Numbered from the stretch's first letter, positions 27,201 through 36,550 are shown. The stretch: DNA of 64,000 bases from Planctomycetota bacterium (GCA_019456225.1 VRUI01000011.1:1-64000); one strand, 5' to 3'. Made by a program: numbers and translations. Notes: generated by a model from the letters alone, not told the origin.

Positions 27201-28137
27201 AGACGGATATGTCTCATATATAGTTAACCCCAAATCCGGGGCATCCAGTGCCAAGAATCTGGTTACGAAGTTTAAGGAATATTTGCTTGAAAAGGATATC
27301 GAGGTAAAGACGTTCTTTACCGAATCCCTTGCCCATGCATGCGAGTTGGCCACCAGTAGCGCTGTCGATTATGACTGCAAACTGGTCGTCGGATGCGGCG
27401 GGGACGGCACGATACGTGAGATCGCCCACGGTCTTGAAGGCAGCGACAAACCTCTGCTCGTACTTCCATGCGGTACCGAAAACCTCCTTGCCAACGAGCT
27501 TGGGTTCGATGAAAAGGTTTCCACGTCGATCAAGGCCTTTGAGGGCGGCTGCGTCAAACCGCTTGATCTTGGCAGCGCAAACGGCAGGTGTTTTACGTCA
27601 ATCGCCGGTTTCGGGTTTGATGGTGAAGTCGTAAAGCGCGTAAGTGCCAAGCGGTTTGGGCATATCAATCATCTCGACTATTTCTGGCCGATCTGGCGGA
27701 CGTTCTGGAGTCATCAGTTTCCGAAGATGAAGGTTGTTGTCGACGATGAGGAGATTTTTGACGGCAGATGTATGGCGTTTGTAGGCAATATCTCCAGGTA
27801 TGCTATTGGACTTCAAATTTTAAAGTCCGCCGATTTCGGCGACGGTATGCTGGATGTCTGTGTATATAGATGCGGATCCAGGCTGAGGCTTTTTAAGCAT
27901 GCGATGATGACGCTTATGAAACTGCATACGCGCAGGCCGGATGTCGTGTATCGCCAGGGCAAAAAGATAGAACTTACCAGCAGGGGGGGCAAGCCTGTTG
28001 ATTGTGAGATTGACGGCGATCCCGGCCCTGATATTCCGATGAAGATCGAAGTCATCGCTCAGGCAGTTAATGTGCTCGTTCCGCCCAACGCCAAACCGGC
28101 CGGAATACGGACTAGATTGATCCGAATGATCGGGTAG
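27190..28137 (+). CDS. Diacylglycerol kinase-family lipid kinase
   Basis: A 315-residue protein with the DAGK catalytic fold: NPKSGASSAK (14-23), GCGGDGTIREIAHGL (phosphate-binding GGDGT), LPCGTENLLANEL, and later GFGFDGEVVKRV. Such enzymes phosphorylate diacylglycerol or related lipids (YegS/DgkB type) at the inner membrane face. The gene starts inside the 3' end of the CYTH gene, so translational coupling is likely. PCGTENLLAN varies from the usual PxGTxND. The lipid substrate is unknown. Confidence 0.88.
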   Translation: MEIKDGYVSYIVNPKSGASSAKNLVTKFKEYLLEKDIEVKTFFTESLAHACELATSSAVDYDCKLVVGCGGDGTIREIAHGLEGSDKPLLVLPCGTENLLANELGFDEKVSTSIKAFEGGCVKPLDLGSANGRCFTSIAGFGFDGEVVKRVSAKRFGHINHLDYFWPIWRTFWSHQFPKMKVVVDDEEIFDGRCMAFVGNISRYAIGLQILKSADFGDGMLDVCVYRCGSRLRLFKHAMMTLMKLHTRRPDVVYRQGKKIELTSRGGKPVDCEIDGDPGPDIPMKIEVIAQAVNVLVPPNAKPAGIRTRLIRMIG

Positions 28138-28176
28138 ATAGATCAAAAATAAAAAATCAAAAATCAAAATTGAGGG

Positions 28177-28200
28177 ATCGCCTTCAGCGATTCTATTTTT
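28177..28200 (+). promoter_or_regulatory. Pre-start hairpin before kdsA
   Basis: Hairpin ATCGC-CTTCA-GCGAT (28177-28191) is followed by TCTATTTTT, 23 bases before the kdsA ATG. It resembles the pre-start hairpins at 26607 and 61075 in position and T-run, though the stem sequence differs. Confidence 0.45.
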
Positions 28201-28223
28201 ATAATTTATATAGGATGGTTTTT

Positions 28224-29045
28224 ATGAGTTTGTTTTCTATTGGTAATGTTCCTGTTGGTTTTGATGAGGGGCTTTTTGTTATTGCCGGTCCTTGTGTTAT
28301 CGAGGGCTTTGACCTTTGTATGGAGGTTGCAGAGACCCTGCTGCAGGTCCAAAAGGCTACCGGTGTTCCGATGGTTTTTAAAGGCAGTTTCGATAAGGCT
28401 AACCGTTCGTCCATAACGAGTTTTCGCGGGCCAGGCATGGAAAAGGGCCTTGAGATACTCGCAAGGGTTCGCAAAGAGACGTCTTTGCCGGTAATGACCG
28501 ATGTCCATCTTCCCCACCAGGCCGCGCCGGTTGCCGGCGTTGTTGATTGTTTGCAGATCCCGGCGTTCCTCTGCAGACAGACCGATCTTCTGGCCGCTTG
28601 CGCGAAAACCGGAAAACCCATCAGCGTTAAGAAGGGCCAGTTCGTTTCGCCGGAAGAGATGTCTAACGTTGTTGGTAAGGTTAGGGCGTCCGGAAACGAA
28701 AAGATCATGCTGACCGAGCGAGGGACATTTTTTGGTTACAACCGTCTGGTAAACGATTTTGGCGGGTTTAGTATTATGAAAGCCTTTGGCTGTCCGATCA
28801 TTTTCGATGCTACCCATAGCACCCAGCAGCCAGGCGCCCTTGGCGGGATGAGCGGAGGGGCCAGGCAGCTCGCTCCGGTACTGGCCAGGGCAGCAGTCGC
28901 CGCCGGTGCCAACGGGCTCTTCCTCGAGACGCATCCCGATCCCGACAAGGCAAAATGCGACGCAGCATGCATGATCCCTGCCACGTGGATCAAGGATCTG
29001 GTTACCGATTGCTCGGCGATCTTCGATATTGTAAACAAACCGTAG
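28224..29045 (+). CDS. kdsA: 3-deoxy-D-manno-octulosonate 8-phosphate synthase
   Basis: Condenses phosphoenolpyruvate with arabinose 5-phosphate to give KDO 8-phosphate, the first step toward the KDO core of lipopolysaccharide. The 273-residue protein has the family landmarks IAGPCVIEG, FKGSFDKANRSS, PVMTDVH, IPAFLCRQTDLL, VKKGQFVSPEEM, FDATHSTQQPG and LETHPDPDKAKCD. The Cys in IAGPCV and Cys/Asp in KAKCD fit the metal-dependent class. The ATG at 28224 was chosen because AGGA lies eight bases ahead and it matches the family start. The frame extends 18 codons further up without support. Its presence implies a Gram-negative envelope with LPS or a KDO glycan. Confidence 0.95.
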   Translation: MSLFSIGNVPVGFDEGLFVIAGPCVIEGFDLCMEVAETLLQVQKATGVPMVFKGSFDKANRSSITSFRGPGMEKGLEILARVRKETSLPVMTDVHLPHQAAPVAGVVDCLQIPAFLCRQTDLLAACAKTGKPISVKKGQFVSPEEMSNVVGKVRASGNEKIMLTERGTFFGYNRLVNDFGGFSIMKAFGCPIIFDATHSTQQPGALGGMSGGARQLAPVLARAAVAAGANGLFLETHPDPDKAKCDAACMIPATWIKDLVTDCSAIFDIVNKP

Positions 29046-29080
29046 AGGCATCCCTTGTGGGTGCCCAGAAAACCGTTTTT

Positions 29081-29190
29081 CATTGGATATTGGGTGTTCC
29101 TTGTTCGTTATTGGATATTCAAAAAAAACCTCCAGAAAGCAAATTGGCAGACAAATTCAAATAACCAACACCCAACAAGGAATAACCAAT
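29081..29190 (+). repeat. 110-bp dispersed repeat, copy 1
   Basis: This segment matches the reverse complement of 49332-49443 along its length. Shared blocks include TATTGGATATTCAAAAAA and AACAAGGAATAACCAAT. Its 3' end supplies AAGGA and the first two bases of the ATG of the radical SAM gene. The inner arms TTCCTTGTT and AACAAGGAA can pair, hiding that ribosome site. Confidence 0.8.
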
Positions 29191-30127
29191 GACGAATAAT
29201 AAGAAGTACAAATACATCTTTGGTCCTGTTCCTTCCCGACGGCTTGGACGAAGTCTCGGGGTTGATATTGTGCCGCTAAAGACATGCAGTCAGAATTGTA
29301 TTTATTGTCAGCTTGGTGTAAACGCCGTTACTACTATCGAGCGTAAGGCTTATGTCGATGTTGCCCTTGTCGCTGCCGAGCTTAAGGATAAACTCGCCGG
29401 CCCGGTCCAGGCTGATTTTATAACGATCAGCGGTTCGGGTGAACCGACCTTGAACTCCGATATCGGGCGGTTGATCGACCAGATCAAAGAGATGACGGAT
29501 ATTCCTGTCGCGGTGATAACTAACGGCACTTTGCTTAATGATTGGCAGGTTCGTGCCGATATCAGTAGAGCTGATGCGGTAATGCCTTCGCTTGATGCCG
29601 GTGACGAAGATACTTTCAGGGCGATGAACTGTCCGCACGCAGACTTGACATTGAGATCTCTGGTTGATGGGCTCATGGCGATGAGGAAAGAATATAAGGG
29701 GCAGATATGGCTGGAGGTGTTCTTCTGTGACGGGGTCAATACTTCCGATGAGCAGGTGGCGAAAATCGGCAGGATAATCAAGGGCATCAGCCCTGACAAG
29801 GTTCAGCTTAATACGGCGGTCAGACCCACGTCGGACAAGTCAGCGACGGTGGTGTCTCCGGAAAAACTTTCTGCCATTGCCAAAAAGCTCGGCTTTAATG
29901 CTGAGATCATCGCCGGTTTTCCGGCGACAGCGCCAGAGAAACTCGACAAGGCCGACTCCGACAGGATCGTTGATCTGCTTAAAAGGCGGCCTTGCAGTAT
30001 TGATGATATGGTTTCTTCGCTTAACGTCAGCAGTTCCAGCGTTGAGGAAGTTGTTGCTGCACTAGAGAGTAAAGGTTTGATCAAGGCAGAAGAAAAGGGC
30101 GGAATTGTTTTTTATGTTTTGAAGTAG
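29189..30127 (+). CDS. Radical SAM protein (COG0731-like)
   Basis: A 312-residue radical SAM enzyme. The cluster motif is C33, C37 and C40 (TCSQNCIYCQLG) after the family start YIFGPVPSRRLGRSLGVDI. TISGSGEPTLNS is the SAM-binding GGE-like strand. The C-terminal 70 residues look like a winged helix (RRPCSIDDMVSSLNVSSSSV). The family is widespread in bacteria and archaea with no agreed reaction. Its ribosome site and start codon come from the end of a dispersed repeat. Confidence 0.85.
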   Translation: MTNNKKYKYIFGPVPSRRLGRSLGVDIVPLKTCSQNCIYCQLGVNAVTTIERKAYVDVALVAAELKDKLAGPVQADFITISGSGEPTLNSDIGRLIDQIKEMTDIPVAVITNGTLLNDWQVRADISRADAVMPSLDAGDEDTFRAMNCPHADLTLRSLVDGLMAMRKEYKGQIWLEVFFCDGVNTSDEQVAKIGRIIKGISPDKVQLNTAVRPTSDKSATVVSPEKLSAIAKKLGFNAEIIAGFPATAPEKLDKADSDRIVDLLKRRPCSIDDMVSSLNVSSSSVEEVVAALESKGLIKAEEKGGIVFYVLK

Positions 30128-30700
30128 GTGGTCCCTGGTATTTGGAGATATTAAGTGGTATTGTGATTTTTGTAATACAATCTTTCAACTTCTTGTTTTT
30201 TATGCGCATTTTTCAAAACAACAAAATTGGAATTACTTTAATAACAAAAGGTTACAATCGCAATTCAAACCGCCCAACCTTTCACACCTTTCACACCTTT
30301 CACACCTTTCTCACCTTTCACACGCCTCCTTTAACACGTTTTTGGGTTGCGGCTATGCTCTGTGGTACTACTTCTGCGCTTGTGTTTCTGGTTTTTGTGT
30401 TTTTTCATTTCTTTTTTTTAAGTCAAATAGTTTTCTTTGCCGATGTAATGATTATAGGACGTACTTTACGTCGACTATGGTTTACAGGTGCTTTTTTGGT
30501 GTGATTTAACGGGTTTATTGCTTATTAAGTTATCCCCTGGCTATTAAGAGACCGATAACTCTTTTTGTAATATATAGTTACGGCATAAAAAAAATATTGT
30601 TAAAATTCCGATAAATCATTTTAGATTATTTGATTCAGACCGATAAAAGACTTAGAGGCGTTTATAATTTTACGTTCGAACTGTTATAGGGTTAAAAGAC
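30128..30700. other. Intergenic region with a 9-bp tandem repeat
   Basis: About 570 bases. The only clear structure is ACCTTTCAC repeated about five times at 30276-30330, like the run at 91-130. Open frames across it are composed of the repeat and of hydrophobic low-complexity sequence and are not called. No promoter stands out before the small gene at 30701. Confidence 0.5.
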
Positions 30701-30952
30701 ATGGCTACGGAAACAAAGCAACTGATGCTGAACAAAGGAGCTGAAAAGTATATATTCCGGTATGATAAGGGAAGTGAAGGGGAACTCCTTGATACTCTTG
30801 TAGATCAGGCCACCGACAGCCGTACGGCCTTTGACTGGTTTGATGCAGCTGTTCTGAGTTATAAGCTCACTCAGTCGTTGATTGGCGAGGCAGATAAACT
30901 TCTGCATAAGGATATGCCCGACGCTATGCAATCATTTATCGATTGCGAATAA
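30701..30952 (+). CDS. Small acidic protein, unknown function
   Basis: An 83-residue soluble protein, mainly helical and acidic, with no signal peptide, membrane segment or cysteine motif (one Cys near the end). It starts METKQLML-like after Ala-Thr and contains DWFDAAVLSYKLTQSLIGEA. Codon use looks normal for the region and the frame ends cleanly before the recombinase gene 86 bases on. I do not recognise the family. Confidence 0.6.
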   Translation: MATETKQLMLNKGAEKYIFRYDKGSEGELLDTLVDQATDSRTAFDWFDAAVLSYKLTQSLIGEADKLLHKDMPDAMQSFIDCE

Positions 30953-31038
30953 TCTGAAAGTAAACTAATTATCTTATGCGGCTTGTGTCGCGGGGGGATA
31001 AGAAATGTGCCGTGATTTAAAAATGAAAGTAGAATAAC

Positions 31039-32055
31039 ATGACAGACTGCACACTTATCCAGGATTTTATTAATTACCTTAACTATGAGAAGCATTTCTC
31101 ACCGCATACTGCAAAATGCTACGGAGCCGATCTGGCTCAATTCTCAGGGTTTATTGTCAAAGGCAGTGCATCTTCCGATCCCGGCGACGGAGATACCGGA
31201 TCGGGGGGTAATCCCTGGGCCTCGGGACAAGACGGCGGCACCGCAGTCGCCGAGCAGACGCAGGTTAGCCTTAAAGAACTGCTTTTGGCGGTTGATACCG
31301 ATACAGTTAGAAGGTTCATGGCCGATCTTAACGCCCAGCAGTATTCCAAGTCTACTACCGCTCGAAAGCTTGCGACGCTTCGCAGTTTTTACAAATTTCT
31401 TGTAAGGCGTAATTTTATTGACTCTAATCCTGTTGCTTGCGTTAAGACTCCAAAGCAGGAAAAGAAGCTTCCGAAATTTCTCGAATATGAAGAGGTTCAG
31501 CGGTTGCTTATGGCTCCTCCGACCAATCACTGGCTCGGCGCACGGGATAAGGCTATCCTTGAGGTTCTTTACAGTACCGGTATGAGAGTCAGCGAGGTCG
31601 TTGCCTTGAATATGGACGATGTCGACTTCCTTGGCGAAGTTATTCACATTCGCGGCAAAGGTAAGAAGGAGCGTATTGCTCCGATAGGTTCGAGTGCATT
31701 GCAGGCTATTCAGCATTATATCGAATACCGTAACAGGCGGATGGCCAATGACAGTAATTTTGACGCTAAGGTTTTGTTTGCCAACAAACACGGACAGAGG
31801 CTATCTGTAAGAAGCGTTCGCCGTAAGATGGATAAGTATCTCAAAGAAGCCGGTCTTGACCCTGCCATCAGTCCTCATACGCTCAGACACAGTTTCGCCA
31901 CGCACATGCTTAACAACGGAGCCGACCTCAGAAGCGTCCAGGAACTGCTTGGTCATCAGTCACTTTCTACTACCCAGATTTATACACATCTGACGACTGC
32001 AAAGATCAAGGAAGTTTACGATAATTCGCATCCAAGGGATGAAATGGGCCAGTAA
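31039..32055 (+). CDS. Tyrosine recombinase, XerC/XerD type
   Basis: A 338-residue site-specific recombinase, probably resolving chromosome dimers at dif. It has an N-terminal SAM-like core-binding domain (FINYLNYEKHFSPHTAKCYG) and the catalytic domain with R183 (TGMRVSEV), H280 and R283 (SPHTLRHSFATH), H306 (LGHQS) and nucleophile Y315 (TQIYTHL). A glycine/aspartate-rich insert of about 35 residues (near 50-85) breaks the N-terminal domain and is absent from standard Xer proteins. No phage genes are nearby, so a cellular Xer role is likelier than an integrase. XerC and XerD cannot be told apart here. Confidence 0.9.
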   Translation: MTDCTLIQDFINYLNYEKHFSPHTAKCYGADLAQFSGFIVKGSASSDPGDGDTGSGGNPWASGQDGGTAVAEQTQVSLKELLLAVDTDTVRRFMADLNAQQYSKSTTARKLATLRSFYKFLVRRNFIDSNPVACVKTPKQEKKLPKFLEYEEVQRLLMAPPTNHWLGARDKAILEVLYSTGMRVSEVVALNMDDVDFLGEVIHIRGKGKKERIAPIGSSALQAIQHYIEYRNRRMANDSNFDAKVLFANKHGQRLSVRSVRRKMDKYLKEAGLDPAISPHTLRHSFATHMLNNGADLRSVQELLGHQSLSTTQIYTHLTTAKIKEVYDNSHPRDEMGQ

Positions 32056-32080
32056 AAACTGCCAATAGCTTAAAAACCAA

Positions 32081-32113
32081 AACGGGATTGTCCTAAGGAT
32101 GATCCCGTTTTTT
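32081..32113 (+). terminator. Rho-independent terminator of the recombinase gene
   Basis: Stem AACGGGAT with ATCCCGTT and a loop of about 13 bases that itself can pair (TCCT with AGGA), followed by a run of T. It lies 26 bases after the stop codon. Confidence 0.8.
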
Positions 32114-32145
32114 ATTCACCAACGATACGACCCTTCGAACGATAC

Positions 32146-32163
32146 GACCCTTCGGGTCTTTTT
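32146..32163 (+). terminator. Small hairpin with T-run
   Basis: GACCC-TTC-GGGTC followed by TTTTT. Preceded by a tandem copy of ACGATACGACCCTTCG. It may be a second terminator or a pre-start hairpin of the family at 26607. Confidence 0.55.
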
Positions 32164-32487
32164 GGAAGGATAGGTAATTTGGATGCATTTCAGATATCTT
32201 TCAAGTCCCTTTTACGACTCTTCCGGAGAATGCGTTGGTTAATCAATATCCGAAAATCTGAAATGATTGCCAACCCCCGATCACCTGCGAATTTACCAAA
32301 TGAAGCTAAGGACCACCGGAAAATGCTCATTGCCATTCTCTCACCAGGACGAGCAATACCTCAACCAAAGAATCTAAAATGCCCACACCAGTACCTATAG
32401 TATTAACCGGGTGAACTTTTTTAACTTCATAATTGGATATTCGTTTTTTTGCGTTTTGGTTGTGGCTTGACCACCCGGAGTTTAGTT

Positions 32488-34527
32488 TCAGTTTGGTATG
32501 TCGCCTATGTATTCCGGGATCACGGTCTTTATGATCTCTACCAGTTTTTTGTGGTCCTGAGTTGTTGCTGTTCTTACCAGATTGGCGATCGTTTTCTTTA
32601 GCGTGTCCCTGTCAACCGGTTTGTTTTGCCATGCGGCGATTTTTGGGTGCTTTGTCGGCAGCATGTCCTCGCCTTCGATAGAAAGCTCCTCGAAGAGCTT
32701 TTCGCCCGGTCTCATTCCAGAGAAAACAATTTCGATATCCTCGTCCGGACGGAAACCGCTAAGTGTGATTAGTTCCCTTGCCAGGTGGACAATCTTGACC
32801 GGTTCACCCATGTCCAGTACGAAAATCTCACCGCCTTTACCGAGAGTCGCTGCCTGCAGGACTAGCTGACTGGCTTCGGGGATGGTCATAAAGTATCTTT
32901 CCATATCCGGATGCGTGACGGTCACCGGCCCGCCGGCTGCGATCTGTTTATTGAAGATCGGTACGACCGAACCATTCGATCCGAGAACGTTTCCAAATCG
33001 TACGGTCGTGAAATGAGTGCTGGCGGCACTCTTTTTGGACTGGACATACATCTCTGCGATTCGTTTGGTCGATCCCATTATGCTTGTCGGGTTAACAGCT
33101 TTGTCGGTGCTGATCATAACGAAGTCGTCAGCGGCGAAGTCGGCCGCGCAGTCACAAACGTTTTTTGATCCCATTATATTATTGACGATCGCTTCGCCTG
33201 GGTTGTCTTCCATCAGCGGCACGTGTTTGTGTGCGGCAGCGTGGATAACGACCTGCGGTTTGTATTTGTCGAATACCTGGCGGATTCTCGGCTTGTTTGT
33301 GATGTCTCGTATCAGAGCCATCATTTTCACATCCGGGTAGTCTTTTCTAAGCTCTCGTTCGATGAAGAACAGCGGGTTTTCGGCTTGCTCTACGAGTAGA
33401 AGCAGTTTGGGTCCGAATTTGCAGACCTGCCTGCACATCTCCGAACCGATGGATCCGCCTGCGCCGGTGACGAGAATGGTTTTATTACTGATAAATGTTT
33501 CGATGGAATCAAGGTCGAGCTCCACAACGTCTCTGCCGAGCAGGTCGTCGATGTCAACGTCTCTTATCTGGGTGACTTTTAGCTTGCCGGAAGCGATGTC
33601 TGTGATCGAAGGGACGGTTCTGAATCTTATCTTTGTTCCCTGGCAGATCTGGATTACATTTCTAAGCTGTTTGTGGTTAGCGCTTGGGATTGCGATTTCT
33701 TCGACGTTATGTTTTTTGCATATTTCCGGCAGGTCATCTGTCGTACCCAGGATGCCAATTCCGTGTATTCTAACACCCTTTTTTCTGGGGTCGTCGTCAA
33801 TAAATCCTATAACTTCATATTGTGATTTTTTCATCCGCATGGTCTCGCGAAGGAGTGCTTCACCGGCGTCACCGGCGCCGATGATGAGAAGTCTGGTAAG
33901 GCCTGTCGGGTTTTCTGTCCGGTACTCTTCGTGGTATAAACGGACAAGCATTCTCAGTCCTGCCAGCATCATCACCGTAATAAATAAATCGGTCAGGATG
34001 ACACCGTCGCCAATATTTTCCAGGTCTTGAATACCGAACTGAAAAAATTCGTACCGCAAAATGACAGAATACCAGAGTGTGACCAGGATAATTGTGCTTA
34101 CCAGTGAAGCTTTTGCGACGACGAGTAGATCGGATATGCCCACATATCTCCACCAACCACTGTATTGTCTGAATAGGCCGAATACAACCAGTTTGATCGA
34201 TAATATAAACAGCAGCATTAAAGGGTACTGGTAAGATATCCAATACTTAGTATCCTCAGTAAGATGTATGTCTTTAAGCAACTCCCAGATTCCAGACAGA
34301 TCAAAGGCTTTAATCTGCTCCAGGAGTTTAGGCATAAAGGGTTCAGTCATCTGCATGTTTTTTATGAGCAAAAACGAAAGCGCCAGCGAGACTGAAAAGG
34401 CGGCTATATGGGCAAGGAAGATGAGGATTCTTCGGTAACGAAGGAGAGACTCTAACGTTCTTTTCGACGTTTCTGTAGAGTTATCATCTTTGGAAGCAGA
34501 TAAATTTTTTTCGTTTGGTTCAGTCAT
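32488..34527 (-). CDS. Membrane NDP-sugar 4,6-dehydratase (CapD/WbpM/PglF-like)
   Basis: A 679-residue protein of the FlaA1/CapD type, expected to convert UDP-GlcNAc to a 4-keto-6-deoxy sugar for surface glycans. Four membrane helices occupy about residues 33-200. A CoA-binding-like Rossmann domain follows (LLIIGAGDAGEALLRE). The dehydratase domain comes last, with NAD motif VTGAGGSIGSEM (about 348-359), then VIHAAAHKHVPLME and ISTDKAVNPTSIMGSTKR, the family catalytic region. Length and order match WbpM. It starts a minus-strand unit and no glycosyltransferase is adjacent. Confidence 0.92.
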   Translation of the reverse strand: MTEPNEKNLSASKDDNSTETSKRTLESLLRYRRILIFLAHIAAFSVSLALSFLLIKNMQMTEPFMPKLLEQIKAFDLSGIWELLKDIHLTEDTKYWISYQYPLMLLFILSIKLVVFGLFRQYSGWWRYVGISDLLVVAKASLVSTIILVTLWYSVILRYEFFQFGIQDLENIGDGVILTDLFITVMMLAGLRMLVRLYHEEYRTENPTGLTRLLIIGAGDAGEALLRETMRMKKSQYEVIGFIDDDPRKKGVRIHGIGILGTTDDLPEICKKHNVEEIAIPSANHKQLRNVIQICQGTKIRFRTVPSITDIASGKLKVTQIRDVDIDDLLGRDVVELDLDSIETFISNKTILVTGAGGSIGSEMCRQVCKFGPKLLLLVEQAENPLFFIERELRKDYPDVKMMALIRDITNKPRIRQVFDKYKPQVVIHAAAHKHVPLMEDNPGEAIVNNIMGSKNVCDCAADFAADDFVMISTDKAVNPTSIMGSTKRIAEMYVQSKKSAASTHFTTVRFGNVLGSNGSVVPIFNKQIAAGGPVTVTHPDMERYFMTIPEASQLVLQAATLGKGGEIFVLDMGEPVKIVHLARELITLSGFRPDEDIEIVFSGMRPGEKLFEELSIEGEDMLPTKHPKIAAWQNKPVDRDTLKKTIANLVRTATTQDHKKLVEIIKTVIPEYIGDIPN

Positions 34528-34718
34528 AAAATTTGTCTATAAGCTAATGTATTTCCAGTATTTACGGAGTATTTCAGTATACAGAAATTAAACTATAATG
34601 TCAATGCTTATTATCTGCACTGGGCAATTTATTGGCCGGTTTCCTGTCTTGCCATTCGGCGGCAAGGGGAAGTCCTTGGTTAGGCTTTGGCTTTCACTTG
34701 GCAGATTGTAGTTATCGG

Positions 34719-35984
34719 CTAGTCCCTCGCTTCATCAAGGTGTATATATATCTGATCTGTTGGAGTTTTATCGACTTTCTCGCGCATCAGTGCGTAGATT
34801 ATGGTGCATGCACAGTAATAAAAGCTTAATACAAAAGCTATCAGCAAGGCGACAACGGTAAGGACTGATATGTTTATCATTAAAGATGGCGCCAGTTCTA
34901 TTGATTTTAAAGACAGGTCGGGGTTTTCTCTGAGCAGGTTGAAGAATTCCGGTTTAGTCCATATCTCTTCAAGATCCGGTCCGCTTGCGTTGCTGTATAG
35001 TCCGAAATTAACCAGAGTATATGTGATCAAAAGGAGCAGGAATGCGAAAGACCTTACGAATAAATATGACACTGCCCCATATACCGAGGCCAGGATTCCG
35101 TAACAGGTGACTGCCCATGGGTGGGCAAAGACGTATGCGAAAGACCTGCTTATCGCGTCCAGTCCGTTGCTTCCTTCGTATGCGATCGCCGGGGACATTA
35201 TGTTAAACCCTATAATCGTTCCAACCAGAAAAAGCGATATAATCAGCCCAATGATCAAGGCGACAGGAAGTCCGAGAGCCATAATGAATTTTCCCGCAAC
35301 GGGTATGTTGCCGGCAAGGCCAAGCATTGCGATAAATGCTCCGGCGACGACAATAATTGTTAACGGTATAGCCGGTGCGGTCAGAAAGCCTCCGAGTTTT
35401 TGCCAGCTGAATTTCATTGCTTCTGTTAATCCGGGCTTTTCCCCCCTTGAAAATTCCAGCGCCGCAAGCCTACAGATCGCACCGCCTGAAAAAGACATCA
35501 CGACTATGACAAATGTAAGGAAGATGACCGAATAGATCGGGTGGAATTTTATCGCCCAATGGAGTGAAGTCGAGCAAAGCCAGATATTGGCAAAACCGTC
35601 AAGCGGTTTTAATGTTGAAAATGAAATAACAGCTGCATTGAACCGGGCGGTAGAGAAATTCCAGAGAGTCGAAAAAACGCCCCTGGCGTCGCTGAAATCT
35701 TCCAGGACCTGGAACTTTTCTCTTTTTGTGAATTTCTTCCAATCGGAGACTGTGATGGTTTCGATCATAATGTTTGTGCTTGGCATCATTATTTTTTCAC
35801 TGGCTGTGCTTTTGTGGGTAGCTACTGCTGCAGTGTCCATCAGCCACCCGAAGGCGGTTATCATCACAATGGCCATCATTGCGATGAGTAATTTCGCCGG
35901 GGCAACGGACATGCGGAATGTTCTAAGCAGCCGTGTAAACGCAAAGGAATCCCAAATTTGTTGTAACTGGTTTACTGGGTCCAT
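34719..35984 (-). CDS. Polytopic membrane protein, unknown function
   Basis: A 421-residue protein with about six to eight membrane helices and two soluble parts: one after the first helix (about 60-150) and one before the last (about 330-365). The central helices are Gly/Ala/Ile-rich (PVALIIGLIISLFLVGTIIG). The ATG at 35984 was chosen because AAGG lies eight bases ahead; the frame could begin nine codons earlier at TTG. The next gene on this strand is the dehydratase at 34527. I do not recognise the family; a YIP1/DUF4013-like membrane protein is possible. Confidence 0.75.
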   Translation of the reverse strand: MDPVNQLQQIWDSFAFTRLLRTFRMSVAPAKLLIAMMAIVMITAFGWLMDTAAVATHKSTASEKIMMPSTNIMIETITVSDWKKFTKREKFQVLEDFSDARGVFSTLWNFSTARFNAAVISFSTLKPLDGFANIWLCSTSLHWAIKFHPIYSVIFLTFVIVVMSFSGGAICRLAALEFSRGEKPGLTEAMKFSWQKLGGFLTAPAIPLTIIVVAGAFIAMLGLAGNIPVAGKFIMALGLPVALIIGLIISLFLVGTIIGFNIMSPAIAYEGSNGLDAISRSFAYVFAHPWAVTCYGILASVYGAVSYLFVRSFAFLLLLITYTLVNFGLYSNASGPDLEEIWTKPEFFNLLRENPDLSLKSIELAPSLMINISVLTVVALLIAFVLSFYYCACTIIYALMREKVDKTPTDQIYIHLDEARD

Positions 35985-36327
35985 TGCTAGCCTTTCCGGG
36001 CAGGTTCTCAAAATTAACGGTTTTAGCTCTAAAATCAGGGATTTTCTTGCTTGAGCGAATATATTATAATATCGTCATTATGCCCAGATAATTCAAGTAA
36101 AAAGTATGTGTTGTCGCCAGTGGATGTCAATTGTCCGGTTTTGTTGCATCATTTTCTACATGCTCGCTTCAGCGCACGCTGAAAATATCAGTAGATCGTG
36201 ATCACCGATGGGCTAATTCCCACCTTTTTGTTGGAGAAAAAAGTTACCATGAGGCCCTATAATAGCGGCGATCGGGTCGCAGGATCACCCTTAATAGGCT
36301 ATATTTGAGGGTTTGGAGGCGTTTTTA

Positions 36328-36356
36328 TTGAAATTTGGACGATTGCGCGTTATAAT
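36328..36356 (+). promoter_or_regulatory. Sigma-70-like promoter
   Basis: TTGAAA (36328-36333), 17 bases, TATAAT (36351-36356). It matches the housekeeping consensus in 11 of 12 positions with ideal spacing and points at the small genes at 36426 and 36551. Confidence 0.7.
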
Positions 36357-36425
36357 ATAGGCATAAGGTCAGAGAGAATGACCGCGTAACTTTGTAAAAG
36401 ATCAACAACCATGGGGGGTTTGAAT

Positions 36426-36503
36426 ATGTTTCGACGTATCTGGGGTTTATTTGTTAAAAGACTGCTTGGATTTATAACAGTTTCGTTACCGGAGATTGTT
36501 TGA
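36426..36503 (+). CDS. Possible 25-residue leader peptide
   Basis: ATG 36426 opens a frame ending at TGA 36501-36503, preceded by a G-run (GGGGGG) that could bind the ribosome. The product is basic at the start (MFRRIWGLFVKRLLGF) and then hydrophobic, like an amphipathic or membrane peptide. It lies in the leader of the 86-residue gene. Length alone gives little support. Confidence 0.3.
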   Translation: MFRRIWGLFVKRLLGFITVSLPEIV

Positions 36504-36550
36504 CTCTGTTAGTGTTTATATGTAATATTTTTTAATTCAGGGGTGGTACT

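Larger units (their letters stand above)
32056..32487. other. Intergenic region between convergent recombinase and dehydratase genes
   Basis: About 430 bases with two hairpins (32081 and 32146) and a fragment of the dispersed ATTGGATATTC word near 32432. A 73-codon frame at 32179-32400 follows the second hairpin at the spacing seen for real genes, but its product looks random and it is not called. Confidence 0.4.
35985..36550. other. Intergenic region with a strong promoter and a leader
   Basis: About 560 bases between divergent genes. It contains the sigma-70-like promoter at 36328-36356, a hairpin in the leader (GGTCA at 36367-36371 with TGACC at 36379-36383), and a 25-codon frame at 36426. 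The part from 36110 to 36320 is GC-richer and could carry a structured RNA, but no known RNA family was recognised. Confidence 0.5.

Noticed and set aside
30142-30504. 120-codon frame after the radical SAM gene
   Set aside because: Largely translated microsatellite (Phe-His-Thr repeats) and hydrophobic low-complexity sequence.
31039-32055. Phage or integron integrase
   Set aside because: Sequence fits XerC/XerD, and no attachment site, phage or cassette genes are nearby.
32179-32400. 73-codon frame after a hairpin with T-run
   Set aside because: Spacing is suggestive but the product is compositionally random and overlaps no known family.
36110-36320. Possible structured RNA (6S- or SRP-like)
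   Set aside because: GC-richer and with short self-complementary parts, but no conserved motif of any known RNA could be matched.
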